From contig VGMW01000004.1 of NCBI GenBank assembly GCA_016866235.1, positions 157,651 through 221,650 on the forward strand: DNA of 64,000 nucleotides, in the 5' to 3' direction. Each line of letters begins with the position of its first letter. The stretch's first letter is position 1. Source of the DNA: Bacteroidota bacterium (lineage in GTDB: Bacteria > Bacteroidota > Bacteroidia > Cytophagales > Cyclobacteriaceae). Below, in pieces: positions 55,755 to 64,000 of this stretch. Under the pieces are notes generated by a model. It had not been told where the DNA came from, did no database searches, and saw only the letters and a program-made list of their open reading frames with translations. The position numbers were made by a program, and so were the translations under genes.

Positions 55755-56927
55755 TTAAAACGAATATTTCAACACACCCTGCGCTGTATGCAGACTAAGT
55801 TGTTTCTGTTCCGATGCTTCCACTCGGCCAACGACGCGTGCTTCGACACCAAACGAAGCAGCAACTTCCATCACCCTACCCGCATACTGTTCAGGAAGAT
55901 ATACTTCCATCCGGTGGCCCATGTTAAAGACCTTGTACATCTCTTTTAATGCCGTGCCTGTGGTTTCCTGAATGATTTTAAAAAGCGGAGGGATTTCAAA
56001 CAAATTGTCTTTCACCACATGGACGTTGCCAACAAAATGCATCACTTTCGTTTGTGCGCCACCACTACAATGCACCAGTCCGTGAATATGCTGACGGAAT
56101 TCCTTGAAGAGCGGAATCAGTACCGGTGCGTAGGTTCTGGTGGGCGAAAGCACCAGCTGGCCCGCATTTCGATCAGTGCCGGGAATAGGATCCGTAAGCT
56201 TGTATTTTCCGGAATAGATAAGGTTGCTGGGGACAGATGGATCGTATGATTCAGGATATTTCTCTGCATACTCTTTCCTGAAAACATCGTGACGTGCCGA
56301 GGTCAGGCCATTGCTGCCCATCCCTGAGTTGTATTCCGACTCATAGTTTGCTTTGCCGGAAGAAGCCAGGCCCACAATAACATCGCCGGGTCTGATGTTG
56401 GCGTTGTCGATGACCTCCGAGCGCTTCATGCGGGCGACCACCGTGCTGTCTACGATTATCGTTCTCACCAAATCACCCACATCTGCAGTTTCGCCACCCG
56501 TGCTCTGAATTTCCATGCCGTGCTTGCGCAGCATTTCCAAAACTTCTTCTGTTCCTTCGATAATGGTTTGAATGACTTCACCGGGAATGCGATTTTTATT
56601 TCGCCCTATGGTGGAGGAGAGAAAAACCGGACCCGTAGCACCTACACACAGCAGATCATCGGTATTCATCACCACTGCATCTTGTGCAATGCCTTTCCAA
56701 ACCGAAAGGTCGCCCGTCTCGCGCCAGTACAAATACGCCAGTGAAGACTTCGTACCCGCTCCATCGGCGTGCATGACCGTACAGTACTCCGAATCACCCG
56801 TCAGAAGATCAGCAACAATTTTGCAGAATGCGCCAGGATAAAGTCCGCGGTCCAGCTTTCGAATGGCCTGGTGAACATCCTCTTTGGCTGCTGAAACGCC
56901 GCGCTGACCGTAACGATCGGAACTCAA
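55755..56927 (-). CDS. purM: Phosphoribosylformylglycinamidine cyclo-ligase (AIR synthase)
   Basis: Purine biosynthesis enzyme forming AIR from FGAM and ATP. It has 390 residues, the longer form usual in Bacteroidota. The N-terminus SSDRYGQRGVSAAKEDVHQA, VMHADGAGTKSSLAYLY, VMNTDDLLCVGA and GGETADVGD are all AIR-synthase segments. No ATG is available at the right place: TTG at 56927 gives the family N-terminus and keeps the gene clear of the upstream SpoU gene (49 bp gap). The frame is open further upstream, but that part is antisense or overlapping sequence. Confidence 0.9.
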   Translation of the reverse strand: MSSDRYGQRGVSAAKEDVHQAIRKLDRGLYPGAFCKIVADLLTGDSEYCTVMHADGAGTKSSLAYLYWRETGDLSVWKGIAQDAVVMNTDDLLCVGATGPVFLSSTIGRNKNRIPGEVIQTIIEGTEEVLEMLRKHGMEIQSTGGETADVGDLVRTIIVDSTVVARMKRSEVIDNANIRPGDVIVGLASSGKANYESEYNSGMGSNGLTSARHDVFRKEYAEKYPESYDPSVPSNLIYSGKYKLTDPIPGTDRNAGQLVLSPTRTYAPVLIPLFKEFRQHIHGLVHCSGGAQTKVMHFVGNVHVVKDNLFEIPPLFKIIQETTGTALKEMYKVFNMGHRMEVYLPEQYAGRVMEVAASFGVEARVVGRVEASEQKQLSLHTAQGVLKYSF

Positions 56928-56976
56928 AATTTTAATGTTGACTAAAAAACAAAGGTGCCAAAATTTCGTCGGATTT

Positions 56977-57507
56977 TCAGACCCGAAAGCGGCGAACCAC
57001 TTCCCAAACGACAATGCCAATGCATACCGAAACATTAATCGAGTGCTTGGTTCCGGATTGTGGAATTTCGATGGCCGAATCGGCATGCTGAAGCACTTCA
57101 GCGCTTACTCCATTGATTTCATTTCCGAAAACCAATGCCAGCCGTTCGCCCGGCGGAATAGAGAACCGATCGAGCGGAATACTTTGGTCGGTTTGCTCTA
57201 CGACCACGATGTGATAACCCGATGCTTTGAGGGCCGCCACAGCAATTTCGGCGCTCTCCTCATATTTCCAACCCACGGACTGCGTTGCACCCAATGCTGT
57301 CTTTTCAATTTCACGGTGTGGTGGCGTGCCGGTGATGCCGGTCAAAATAATTTGCTCAAGTGAAAAGGCGTCTGCTGTTCTGAAGGCGGAGCCTACATTG
57401 TGCAAACTTCTTATGTTGTCAAGCACCAGTGTCACGGCTGTTTTGGGTGCAGTTTTAAAATCCCGCACCGATAGCCGTCCCAGTTCTTCCATTGTAAGCT
57501 TCCTCAT
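56977..57507 (-). CDS. SpoU/TrmH-family RNA methyltransferase
   Basis: A 176-residue SPOUT methyltransferase. The three knot motifs are visible: LDNIRSLHNVGSAFRTADAF, ALVFGNEINGVSAEVLQ with the SAM-binding FGNE, and IPQSGTKHSINVSVCIGIVV. It probably 2'-O-methylates a tRNA or rRNA nucleotide. The exact site cannot be told from sequence alone. It lies upstream of purM on the same strand. Confidence 0.9.
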   Translation of the reverse strand: MRKLTMEELGRLSVRDFKTAPKTAVTLVLDNIRSLHNVGSAFRTADAFSLEQIILTGITGTPPHREIEKTALGATQSVGWKYEESAEIAVAALKASGYHIVVVEQTDQSIPLDRFSIPPGERLALVFGNEINGVSAEVLQHADSAIEIPQSGTKHSINVSVCIGIVVWEVVRRFRV

Positions 57508-57611
57508 AAACCAAGTGGTTGCTTAAAACCGATGCAAAAATCGGATTCGATCGGCTTAGTACCGCGTTTTACGTGACTTTTAAATTAGATTTAGGTACTA
57601 ATAAATTTCCC

Positions 57612-59237
57612 ATGCAAGTTTTTCAAACCGCAGATTGGATCATCATCATTCTTTATTTCCTGTTGATTGCTGTCGTTTCCTGGTGGACCATGAGACGGAA
57701 AAAAGATTCTGCGAGCGAATATTTTCTGGCGGGAAGAAACATTGGTTGGTTTGTTGTGGGGGCTTCTATTTTGGCATCGAATGTGGGGTCAGAACATGTG
57801 GTGGGCTTATCGGGCACCGCAGCCAAATCAGGAGTGGTTATGGGTCACTATGAACTTCATTCCTGGATTGTTTTGATGTTGGGTTGGGTATTCATTCCAT
57901 TTTACATTCGGAGCCAAGTTTTTACCATGCCGGAATTTTTAGAACGCAGATTTAGTCCGGCTGCACGCTGGTTTCTGAGTATTTTCTCTTTGCTCAGCTA
58001 TGTGCTAACGAAAGTATCCGTAACGGTTTACGCTGGTGCAGTAGTGATCGCCGCATTTATGGGATTCGATTTTTGGACCAGTGCTCTGGTGTTGGTCGTA
58101 CTCACAGGAATTTACACCGTGTTGGGCGGGATGCGTGCAGTAGCCTACACCGAAGCCATTCAGGCGGTAGTTTTGTTGTTGGGCTCACTGATCCTTACGC
58201 TGATCGGTCTGAACGAAATTGGAGGCTGGAGCGCGATGATCGCTGCAGTGCCTGCTGAAAAACTTAATATGTTTCCTCCGCTTTCGGATCCTGATTTTCC
58301 ATGGGCAGGAATTTTATTCGCCTCTCCGATTGTTGGATTGTGGTACTGGTGCACCGATCAATATATTGTTCAACGGTGTCTGGCCGCATCTTCTGAACAA
58401 GAAGCGAGAAGAGGAACCATTTTCGCAGCCTATCTGAAATTATTCCCATTTTTTATTTTCATGATTCCCGGGCTAATCGCTACAGCCTTGGCAGCAAGTG
58501 GTAAGCTGCAATTGGAATCTCCGGATCAGGCGTTTCCGGCACTGGTTCAAACGCTGATGCCCGTCGGGTTACGCGGGCTCCTCGCGGGAGGACTTTTAGC
58601 AGCCCTAATGAGCTCGCTTGCATCTGTTTTTAATTCGTGCTCTACCCTTTTCACGATGGACATCTACCGCAAGATCCGACCGAACACCGGAGAGAAAAAA
58701 CTGGTTCGTGTAGGACGCATTGCAACCGCAGTAGTCGTCGTGCTGGGAATTTTATGGATCCCGATTATGAAGGGCATCTCAGGGACATTGTATCAATATT
58801 TACAAAGCGTGCAATCCTATCTCGCGCCTCCTGTTGCGGCTGTTTTTCTGCTTGGTATTTTCTTCAAACGCATCAATGCAACCGGCGCCATGGCAACCCT
58901 GGCGGGTGGATTTTTTCTGGGAATGCTTCGGATCTTTCTTGAATTGCAAAAAGATACACTCAGCGGATTTTGGCTCGGGTTTGCGACCATGAACTTTTTG
59001 TATTTCTGTATTACGCTGTTTGTGTTCTGTTTAATCTTATTAATCGTCGTGAGTTTATTGACCAGTCCGCCAACCAACAGCCAATTGGCAGGACTAACAT
59101 TTTCTACCACCTCTGATTTTGATCGCGCCAAAACCCGAAGCAGTTGGAACACCGTTGATGTCCTTTTGTCGGCCGGCGTGGTCGCAATTATTTTAACTGT
59201 TTTCATCTACTTCTCTCCACTCGGGGTAGGAGGTTAA
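57612..59237 (+). CDS. Sodium/solute symporter (SSS/SGLT family)
   Basis: A 541-residue inner-membrane symporter with about 13-14 helices. SEYFLAGRNIGWFVVGASIL followed by SNVGSEHVVGLSG is the SGLT-type N-terminal block, and GLWYWCTDQYIVQRCLAAS the conserved loop with the QxxVQR core. Sugars or inositol are the likely cargo for this subgroup. ATG at 57612 (MQVFQTADW) is preferred over the upstream open frame because it precedes the first helix directly. The DUF885-like lipoprotein gene follows after 30 bp. Confidence 0.9.
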   Translation: MQVFQTADWIIIILYFLLIAVVSWWTMRRKKDSASEYFLAGRNIGWFVVGASILASNVGSEHVVGLSGTAAKSGVVMGHYELHSWIVLMLGWVFIPFYIRSQVFTMPEFLERRFSPAARWFLSIFSLLSYVLTKVSVTVYAGAVVIAAFMGFDFWTSALVLVVLTGIYTVLGGMRAVAYTEAIQAVVLLLGSLILTLIGLNEIGGWSAMIAAVPAEKLNMFPPLSDPDFPWAGILFASPIVGLWYWCTDQYIVQRCLAASSEQEARRGTIFAAYLKLFPFFIFMIPGLIATALAASGKLQLESPDQAFPALVQTLMPVGLRGLLAGGLLAALMSSLASVFNSCSTLFTMDIYRKIRPNTGEKKLVRVGRIATAVVVVLGILWIPIMKGISGTLYQYLQSVQSYLAPPVAAVFLLGIFFKRINATGAMATLAGGFFLGMLRIFLELQKDTLSGFWLGFATMNFLYFCITLFVFCLILLIVVSLLTSPPTNSQLAGLTFSTTSDFDRAKTRSSWNTVDVLLSAGVVAIILTVFIYFSPLGVGG

Positions 59238-59267
59238 ATCCTTTTTTTTCAACCAATAATAGTACAC

Positions 59268-60935
59268 ATGAAATTTTCTACCATCCACCTCAAAGTACTT
59301 TCCATACTATTCTGGTCGGCTCTTTTTATCGGATGCACCTCCGATCGATCGGTCAAAAATTCTTCAAAGCCAAACACCTACGAGCAGCTGGTCTCCTTCT
59401 TTCAGGATTGGAGATCATTTGTTAAGCCGACCCTGGAAAATGGTGTTCCGGATTATTCAAAGGAAGCGATGGCGCTCAAACATCGTGAACTGGGCGATTG
59501 GAAGGCGAGGTTGCTTTCGTTTGATACCACCGGCTGGCCTATCCCACAACAGGTTGACTGGCATCTTGTTCTTGCTGAAATGAACGGCTTTGATTTCGAG
59601 CAGCGTGTTGTTCGTCCATGGGAGCGTGACCCGGCATTTTACATTTGGTTTTACAGCTCGCCCTCTGATGTACCCGAGAGAGAGGGGCCAAATATTTTTG
59701 GAGCAGTCGATTTACAGCTGTTGCCATTGGTTATGACCGATTCACTTGCTGTAGCAATGGCACAGCAGCTTGACCTGGCGCCAAAAGTGTATGAGCAAGC
59801 CAAAATAAACCTGACGGGCAAGGCGCGTGATCTATGGGTTACCGGTACCAGGAGTATCAAAGAAAATGTAGCTGAACTCAATGATTATGCCGATGCTGTT
59901 GAAAAGAATTACCCTGGTCTTGCCGCTTCTGCCCGAAATGCTTCAGCGGCAACACTTGATTTCCATACGTGGCTGGAGGGTAAGGTCGATGAAAAAAACG
60001 AATCTTCCGGAGTAGGTAAGGAATCTTATACCTGGAATCTTAAAAACGTTCACTTGCTTCCCCTGACCTGGGAAGAAGAGCGTATTATTCTTGAAAGAGA
60101 ATTGTATCGGTCACACAGCGAATTACGATTCACAGAACACCGAAACAGAAAATTGCCCAGACTACAAAAAGCAAATGACGCAGCAGCTTATAATAAACTT
60201 ATCACCGACGGCGTGAATGAGTTTATGGCATTCATGGATAAAGAGGAATTCATCACCGTAAAAGACTATATGAAACCGGCCTTGATGGCCCAGGTCAGAC
60301 CTTTTGTTCCTACCGAGGGCTTGCGAGGCTTTTTTGACGAAGTCGACCACCGCGATCCAATGCCAATGCGGGCGCATATGTTCCATTGGATCGACAAGGC
60401 CGCAGAGACTGCGGAGCCAACCGAAAGTCCGATCCGTCGCAAGCCATTATTGTACAACATTTTTGATAGTCGAGCCGAAGGATTGGCTACGGCCATGGAA
60501 GAACTTGTCCGCAATGCAGGCTTGCTTCAAAATCGCCAACGTGCAAAAGAATTGATATACATCATGCTTGCGCAACGATGTGCCCGCGGATTGGGTGGGC
60601 TTTATCAGCACAGCGGTGAAATGACTTTCGAGGAGGCGACGAAATATGCTTCGAAGTGGGTGCCGTGGGGCCTCTTGCCTGCCGATGGCGGAACCATTCA
60701 ACATGAAGAACAATTTTATATTCAGCAGCCCGGATATGGCAGCAGCTATGTTGTCGGAAAAGTTTTGATTGACCAATTGATTGCAGAGTATGCCCGACAG
60801 AAGGAAGCGGCTGGTTTAAATTTTGTTGTGCGCGAGTTTATGGACGATCTTTTTCACCGCGGCAATATTCCGGTAAGTCTTTTGTATTGGGAAATGACCG
60901 GCGACCGTTCGATGTTGGATAAGGCATTAAATTAA
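59268..60935 (+). CDS. DUF885-like lipoprotein without the HExxPGHH motif
   Basis: A 555-residue lipoprotein (lipobox LFIGC, cysteine about residue 23). The second half aligns with DUF885 metallopeptidase-like proteins: FDSRAEGLATAMEELVRNAG corresponds to the EGWA segment, GYGSSYVVGKVLIDQL to the PGQA..YKxG segment, and FHRGNIPVSLLYWEM to the FHdxxLxxGxxPL end. The zinc motif HExxPGHH, expected about 30 residues before the EG segment, is not there: that region reads PMPMRAHMFHWIDKAAE. So it may not be an active peptidase. It is co-oriented with the symporter 30 bp upstream. Confidence 0.78.
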   Translation: MKFSTIHLKVLSILFWSALFIGCTSDRSVKNSSKPNTYEQLVSFFQDWRSFVKPTLENGVPDYSKEAMALKHRELGDWKARLLSFDTTGWPIPQQVDWHLVLAEMNGFDFEQRVVRPWERDPAFYIWFYSSPSDVPEREGPNIFGAVDLQLLPLVMTDSLAVAMAQQLDLAPKVYEQAKINLTGKARDLWVTGTRSIKENVAELNDYADAVEKNYPGLAASARNASAATLDFHTWLEGKVDEKNESSGVGKESYTWNLKNVHLLPLTWEEERIILERELYRSHSELRFTEHRNRKLPRLQKANDAAAYNKLITDGVNEFMAFMDKEEFITVKDYMKPALMAQVRPFVPTEGLRGFFDEVDHRDPMPMRAHMFHWIDKAAETAEPTESPIRRKPLLYNIFDSRAEGLATAMEELVRNAGLLQNRQRAKELIYIMLAQRCARGLGGLYQHSGEMTFEEATKYASKWVPWGLLPADGGTIQHEEQFYIQQPGYGSSYVVGKVLIDQLIAEYARQKEAAGLNFVVREFMDDLFHRGNIPVSLLYWEMTGDRSMLDKALN

Positions 60936-60954
60936 AGATCTCGTAAACTGTCTT

Positions 60955-61000
60955 TGCAGAAACCGTGAAAATCTCCCTTATAAGAATGGGAGATTCTGCA
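60955..61000 (+). repeat. Composite hairpin in the mutS leader
   Basis: AATCTCCC (60970-60977) and GGGAGATT (60988-60995) pair perfectly across a 10-base loop. Outside them TGCAG (60955-60959) pairs with CTGCA (60996-61000), with a 10-base bulge on the 5' side. The structure ends 30 bp before the mutS ATG and has no T-run. It may be a leader structure or a binding site. Confidence 0.4.
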
Positions 61001-61030
61001 GGTAAATGAAAATATTTGGGGTTCAATCCT

Positions 61031-63622
61031 ATGGCTTCAGCAGATACCCCACTCATGAAACAGTACAATGCCATCAAGGCAAAGTACCCGGGCGCACTGT
61101 TGTTGTTCAGGGTCGGCGATTTTTATGAAACCTTCGGAGAAGATGCTGTCAAGGCATCAGCCGTTCTGGAAATTGTGCTAACCAAACGTGGAAATGGATC
61201 AGCTTCCGAAACGGCACTCGCTGGTTTTCCTCACCATTCCCTCGACTCTTATCTGCCCCGGTTGGTCCGCGCCGGACACCGCGTTGCAATCTGCGACCAG
61301 CTGGAAGATCCAAAAAGCGTTAAGGGAATTGTTAAGCGTGGCGTAACAGAATTGGTGACGCCGGGGGTCTCGTTTAACGACAATGTGCTCGAACGAAAAA
61401 GAAATAACTTTTTAGGATCACTTTTTAAAAACAACGAATTGCTCGGTGCCGCTTTTCTCGATATCAGTACCGGTGAATTTTATACCGCAGAAGGCAATGA
61501 CACAGTCATCGAAAAGCTTGTTCAAAGTCTTAGCCCATCTGAAATCATCTTCCCAAAATCACAGAAAGAATATTTTGAAGGCTGGGGAAGTTCAGGAACC
61601 GCAAACTTCGCGCAGGAAGACTGGATTTACTCACTTGACCATACGACCGGCTTACTTACCAGTCAATTCAAAACCACCAGTCTAAAGGGATTTGGAGTCG
61701 ACGGAATGGATGCCGCCGTCGTTGCCGCCGGTGCGGCATTGCAATACCTTGAATCGACCGAGCACCGCGATACCAGCCACATTTCAGCCATCGCAAGAAT
61801 CGATGAAGACAAATATGTTTGGCTCGATCGCTTTACCATCCGTAACCTCGAGCTGATTTTCCCGCAAAATGACGGAGGCGTCCCATTAATTCAAGTGCTC
61901 GATCACACGGTTACCCCAATGGGCGCAAGAATGCTTCGCCAGTGGATGGTGCTTCCGTTAAGAAGTAAAACCGCCATCGAAGAGCGCCTTCGTGTGGTAA
62001 AAATATTTTTTGAAGACAGCGATTCCGCCGATTCGATAAGACAAAACTTCCAAAAAATTTCTGATCTCGAGCGCCTGATTTCTAAGGTCTCGGCAGGAAG
62101 AGTGAATCCAAGGGAATTGCTGCAACTCAACCGGTCATTGACCGCTCTTGTTCCGGTGAAAGAATGGCTTGATCAGCACAAATTATCAGAACTCAAAAAA
62201 TTTGGTCACCAACTGAATTTGTGTTCGGAGCTCACTGAAAGAATTACACGTGAGCTTAAGAGCGATGCACCAATGTTGATCAATCAGGGCAACATTATAA
62301 ATGATGGAATTGACGGTGAGTTGGACGAATTAAGAAAAGTTGCCTTCAGTGGAAAAGACTATCTGCTTTCGATTCAAAAGCGTGAGATCGAGCGCACCGG
62401 AATTCAGTCGCTAAAAATTTCGTACAACAAAGTCTTCGGGTATTACCTGGAGGTCAGTAATGCCAACAAAGACAAAGTCCCTGCCGACTGGATCCGCAAA
62501 CAGACTTTGGTTAACGCTGAGCGCTACATTACCGAAGAGTTAAAGATCTACGAAGAAAAAATACTGCATGCCGAAGAAAAATTAATCGCCATCGAGCAGC
62601 GGTTGTTTCTTGAGCTGATCCGTGAAGCAGCAGCCTATACCAGTGCAATTCAGCAAAATGCCAGGACAGTTGCGGCATTGGACGGACTCTTGTCTTTTGC
62701 TTTCGCGGCAAAAGAAAATCGATACGCGCTTCCGTCGATTAACGAAGGGACTTCCATTGAGATTCGTGATGGACGTCATCCGGTCATTGAAAAACAGTTG
62801 GGTCATGGCGAATCCTATGTTCCCAATGATGTGGTTTTAAGTAATGACGACCAGCAGATTCTAATCATTACCGGACCCAATATGGCGGGTAAATCTGCCC
62901 TGCTACGACAGACGGCTTTGATCGTGCTTATGGCACAGATGGGGTCATTTGTCCCAGCCGCTTCGGCAGAAATTGGGTTGGTCGATAAAATCTTTACGCG
63001 CGTTGGCGCCAGCGATAATCTTTCAAAAGGCGAATCAACTTTCATGGTTGAAATGACCGAAACGGCAAGTATTCTGAATAATCTGAGCGACCGAAGTTTG
63101 ATATTGATGGATGAAATTGGTCGGGGTACCTCGACGTACGATGGTGTATCGATTGCCTGGGCCATTGTTGAATATTTGCATAACCATGCGGGTTGCAGGC
63201 CAAAAACCCTTTTTGCAACGCATTACCACGAACTCAATCAGCTTGCTCAGGATCTCGAGCGCTTGAAGAATTTTAACGTCAGCGTAAAAGAAGCGGGTGA
63301 CAAAGTAATTTTTATGCGCAAGCTAAAGCCGGGTGGAAGCGAGCACAGTTTTGGAATTCATGTTGCGCGGATGGCGGGAATGCCGAATCGGATTGTTTTA
63401 AGGGCAAATGAAATTTTACATTTCCTTGAAAAAGATCGTCATAAAAATGATCCGGCTAAAAAATTAGCAGAACTAAAGCCGACTGTTCAAATGAATTTGT
63501 TTGAGGCCGATCCCAAACTGAGCGAGCTAAAAGAATTGCTATCCAAAATTGATATCAATACCATGAGCCCCGTTGAAGCACTCTTGAAATTAAGCGAAGT
63601 AATTGGGCTTTTAAAGGGGTGA
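61031..63622 (+). CDS. mutS: DNA mismatch repair protein MutS
   Basis: An 863-residue mismatch-recognition ATPase. The mismatch-wedging Phe-x-Glu is F31-Y-E33 (GDFYETFG). The ATPase has Walker A GPNMAGKSALLRQ at about residue 615, Walker B LILMDEIGRGTSTYDG and FATHYHEL. The C-terminal region is normal. ATG at 61031 (MASADTPLMKQYN) is chosen over a TTG five codons earlier. Two bases after the AAT codon following its TGA comes a second TGA, then a decayed foreign-looking frame. Confidence 0.96.
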   Translation: MASADTPLMKQYNAIKAKYPGALLLFRVGDFYETFGEDAVKASAVLEIVLTKRGNGSASETALAGFPHHSLDSYLPRLVRAGHRVAICDQLEDPKSVKGIVKRGVTELVTPGVSFNDNVLERKRNNFLGSLFKNNELLGAAFLDISTGEFYTAEGNDTVIEKLVQSLSPSEIIFPKSQKEYFEGWGSSGTANFAQEDWIYSLDHTTGLLTSQFKTTSLKGFGVDGMDAAVVAAGAALQYLESTEHRDTSHISAIARIDEDKYVWLDRFTIRNLELIFPQNDGGVPLIQVLDHTVTPMGARMLRQWMVLPLRSKTAIEERLRVVKIFFEDSDSADSIRQNFQKISDLERLISKVSAGRVNPRELLQLNRSLTALVPVKEWLDQHKLSELKKFGHQLNLCSELTERITRELKSDAPMLINQGNIINDGIDGELDELRKVAFSGKDYLLSIQKREIERTGIQSLKISYNKVFGYYLEVSNANKDKVPADWIRKQTLVNAERYITEELKIYEEKILHAEEKLIAIEQRLFLELIREAAAYTSAIQQNARTVAALDGLLSFAFAAKENRYALPSINEGTSIEIRDGRHPVIEKQLGHGESYVPNDVVLSNDDQQILIITGPNMAGKSALLRQTALIVLMAQMGSFVPAASAEIGLVDKIFTRVGASDNLSKGESTFMVEMTETASILNNLSDRSLILMDEIGRGTSTYDGVSIAWAIVEYLHNHAGCRPKTLFATHYHELNQLAQDLERLKNFNVSVKEAGDKVIFMRKLKPGGSEHSFGIHVARMAGMPNRIVLRANEILHFLEKDRHKNDPAKKLAELKPTVQMNLFEADPKLSELKELLSKIDINTMSPVEALLKLSEVIGLLKG

Positions 63623-63628
63623 AATTGA

Positions 63629-63796
63629 GTTGAGTATAAAGCGGCTTTCAGACGATTTTTAATTAACGCCAGAGGCTCTCTCTTTGAATGTGTTGCGATG
63701 GTTGATTTACTTTCTTCTGAAAATTTGACCTCCAAAGAATCAACTGAGTCAATTTTTATTAGCAAAGGAAATTTCAAAAAATTTTTGTATATTTGA
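63629..63796 (+). pseudogene. 3' remnant of a four-helix-bundle (S23-type) protein gene
   Basis: After the mutS stop the same frame stays open for 55 codons (VEYKAAFRRFLINARGSLFE, then CVAMVDLL and KESTESIFISKGNFKKFLYI). RRFLxxARGSLFECVAxxDLL is the third-to-fourth helix pattern of the four-helix-bundle proteins related to the 23S rRNA intervening-sequence protein. No start codon or N-terminal half is present, and the frame begins right behind mutS, so it is a 5'-truncated relic. The identity rests on a short segment. Confidence 0.5.
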
Positions 63797-63858
63797 GGTA
63801 TCTTTTAATATTAGTTAAATATAAGCAGACAGAATTAGAAAAAAATAAAACTTAAAAT

Positions 63859-64000
63859 ATGAAAAGGTTTAACGTAAGTGAGATTTTAATTCTCTTAGTT
63901 TCTGTGATTTGTATTTTTGTAAGTGAATACATATTTCTCTTCCAAAATGACCCAATGAAAGCAATTTTTATCGGATTATGGCCTCCTACAATGTTAGGTT
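63859..64000 (+). CDS. Small membrane protein (partial, runs off the window)
   Basis: Starts at ATG 63859 and is open for 47 codons to the window edge. The product has one strong helix (ILILLVSVICIFVSEYIFLF) and the beginning of a second (AIFIGLWPPTMLG). Short proteins with this FIGLWPPT motif are common in Bacteroidota, but their function is unknown. A -7-like TATATTTG lies at 63788-63795, without a good -33 element. Confidence 0.65.
   Translation, partial: MKRFNVSEILILLVSVICIFVSEYIFLFQNDPMKAIFIGLWPPTMLG

Noticed and set aside
56928..57086. Longer N-terminus of purM reaching 57086
   Set aside because: It would overlap the SpoU gene by over 100 bp and adds residues not found in AIR synthases. 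TTG at 56927 gives the family start.
63788..63795. Complete promoter at TATATTTG for the last small gene
   Set aside because: The -7 match is perfect, but the -33 position reads AAGG, and the -7 overlaps the end of the relic frame, so a full promoter is not claimed.

Overview
The window is a typical stretch of a Bacteroidota chromosome, most likely from the order Cytophagales. The evidence is the gliding/T9SS lipoprotein GldJ next to mfd, a cbb3 oxidase locus in the Bacteroidota arrangement (subunit II fused behind subunit I, subunit III with one visible haem site), promoters of the TTTG-N19-TAnnTTTG type, almost no Shine-Dalgarno sequences, and many starts that can only be TTG or GTG. No rRNA, tRNA, CRISPR array, insertion sequence or prophage was seen. 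No gene-free gap exceeds 300 bases.

Layout. 1-13.3 kb: MoxR ATPase, a coiled-coil secreted protein, a TIGR01777 epimerase, feoAB iron uptake, an MFS carrier with a Gfo/Idh/MocA oxidoreductase, then a leftward housekeeping run (obg, adk, hpt, a Tat-exported GH109-type oxidoreductase, lipB, an SIS isomerase). 13.3-20.9 kb: YraN, a formiminoglutamate-deiminase-like amidohydrolase, a SemiSWEET, an exonuclease/GIY-YIG fusion, a holin-like membrane protein, a HAD phosphatase, a GNAT enzyme and a UbiA prenyltransferase. 20.9-26.7 kb: a leftward cbb3 oxidase operon (ccoNO-ccoQ-ccoP-ccoG-fixH-sulfite exporter) that is visibly broken, abutting a regulator with receiver and CRP-type domains. 26.7-35.3 kb: a small conserved protein of unknown function, a GH13-family lipoprotein lacking its catalytic aspartates, a TSUP permease, and a fadN-fadA-fadE beta-oxidation operon. 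35.4-46.5 kb: an SDR enzyme, gldJ, mfd, a methyltransferase, an M20 peptidase, a LuxR-type regulator, an MFS exporter and a NadR-like kinase. 46.6-52.1 kb: a leftward tetR-ABC-hlyD-tolC export operon whose ABC gene carries an in-frame stop. 52.3-63.6 kb: an overlapping copper-chaperone/thioredoxin pair, an S9 peptidase, purM, a SpoU methyltransferase, a sodium/solute symporter, a DUF885-like lipoprotein and mutS, followed by the tail of a decayed four-helix-bundle gene and the start of a small membrane protein.

The most interesting signals are lesions and substitutions rather than a new gene cluster. The cbb3 catalytic subunit has lost nearly all of CcoN, and the breakpoint falls exactly where the last 34 codons of a histidine kinase begin on the opposite strand, which fits one deletion fusing two genes. 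fixH in the same operon has an in-frame amber codon. The ABC exporter has an in-frame opal codon. These may be genuine decay or assembly/base-call errors, and read mapping would decide. The GH13 lipoprotein looks like a pseudoenzyme. Two promoters, at 27.1 kb and 52.9 kb, share a TGA-N6-TCA CRP/FNR-type box placed about 30 bp upstream of a -7 element.
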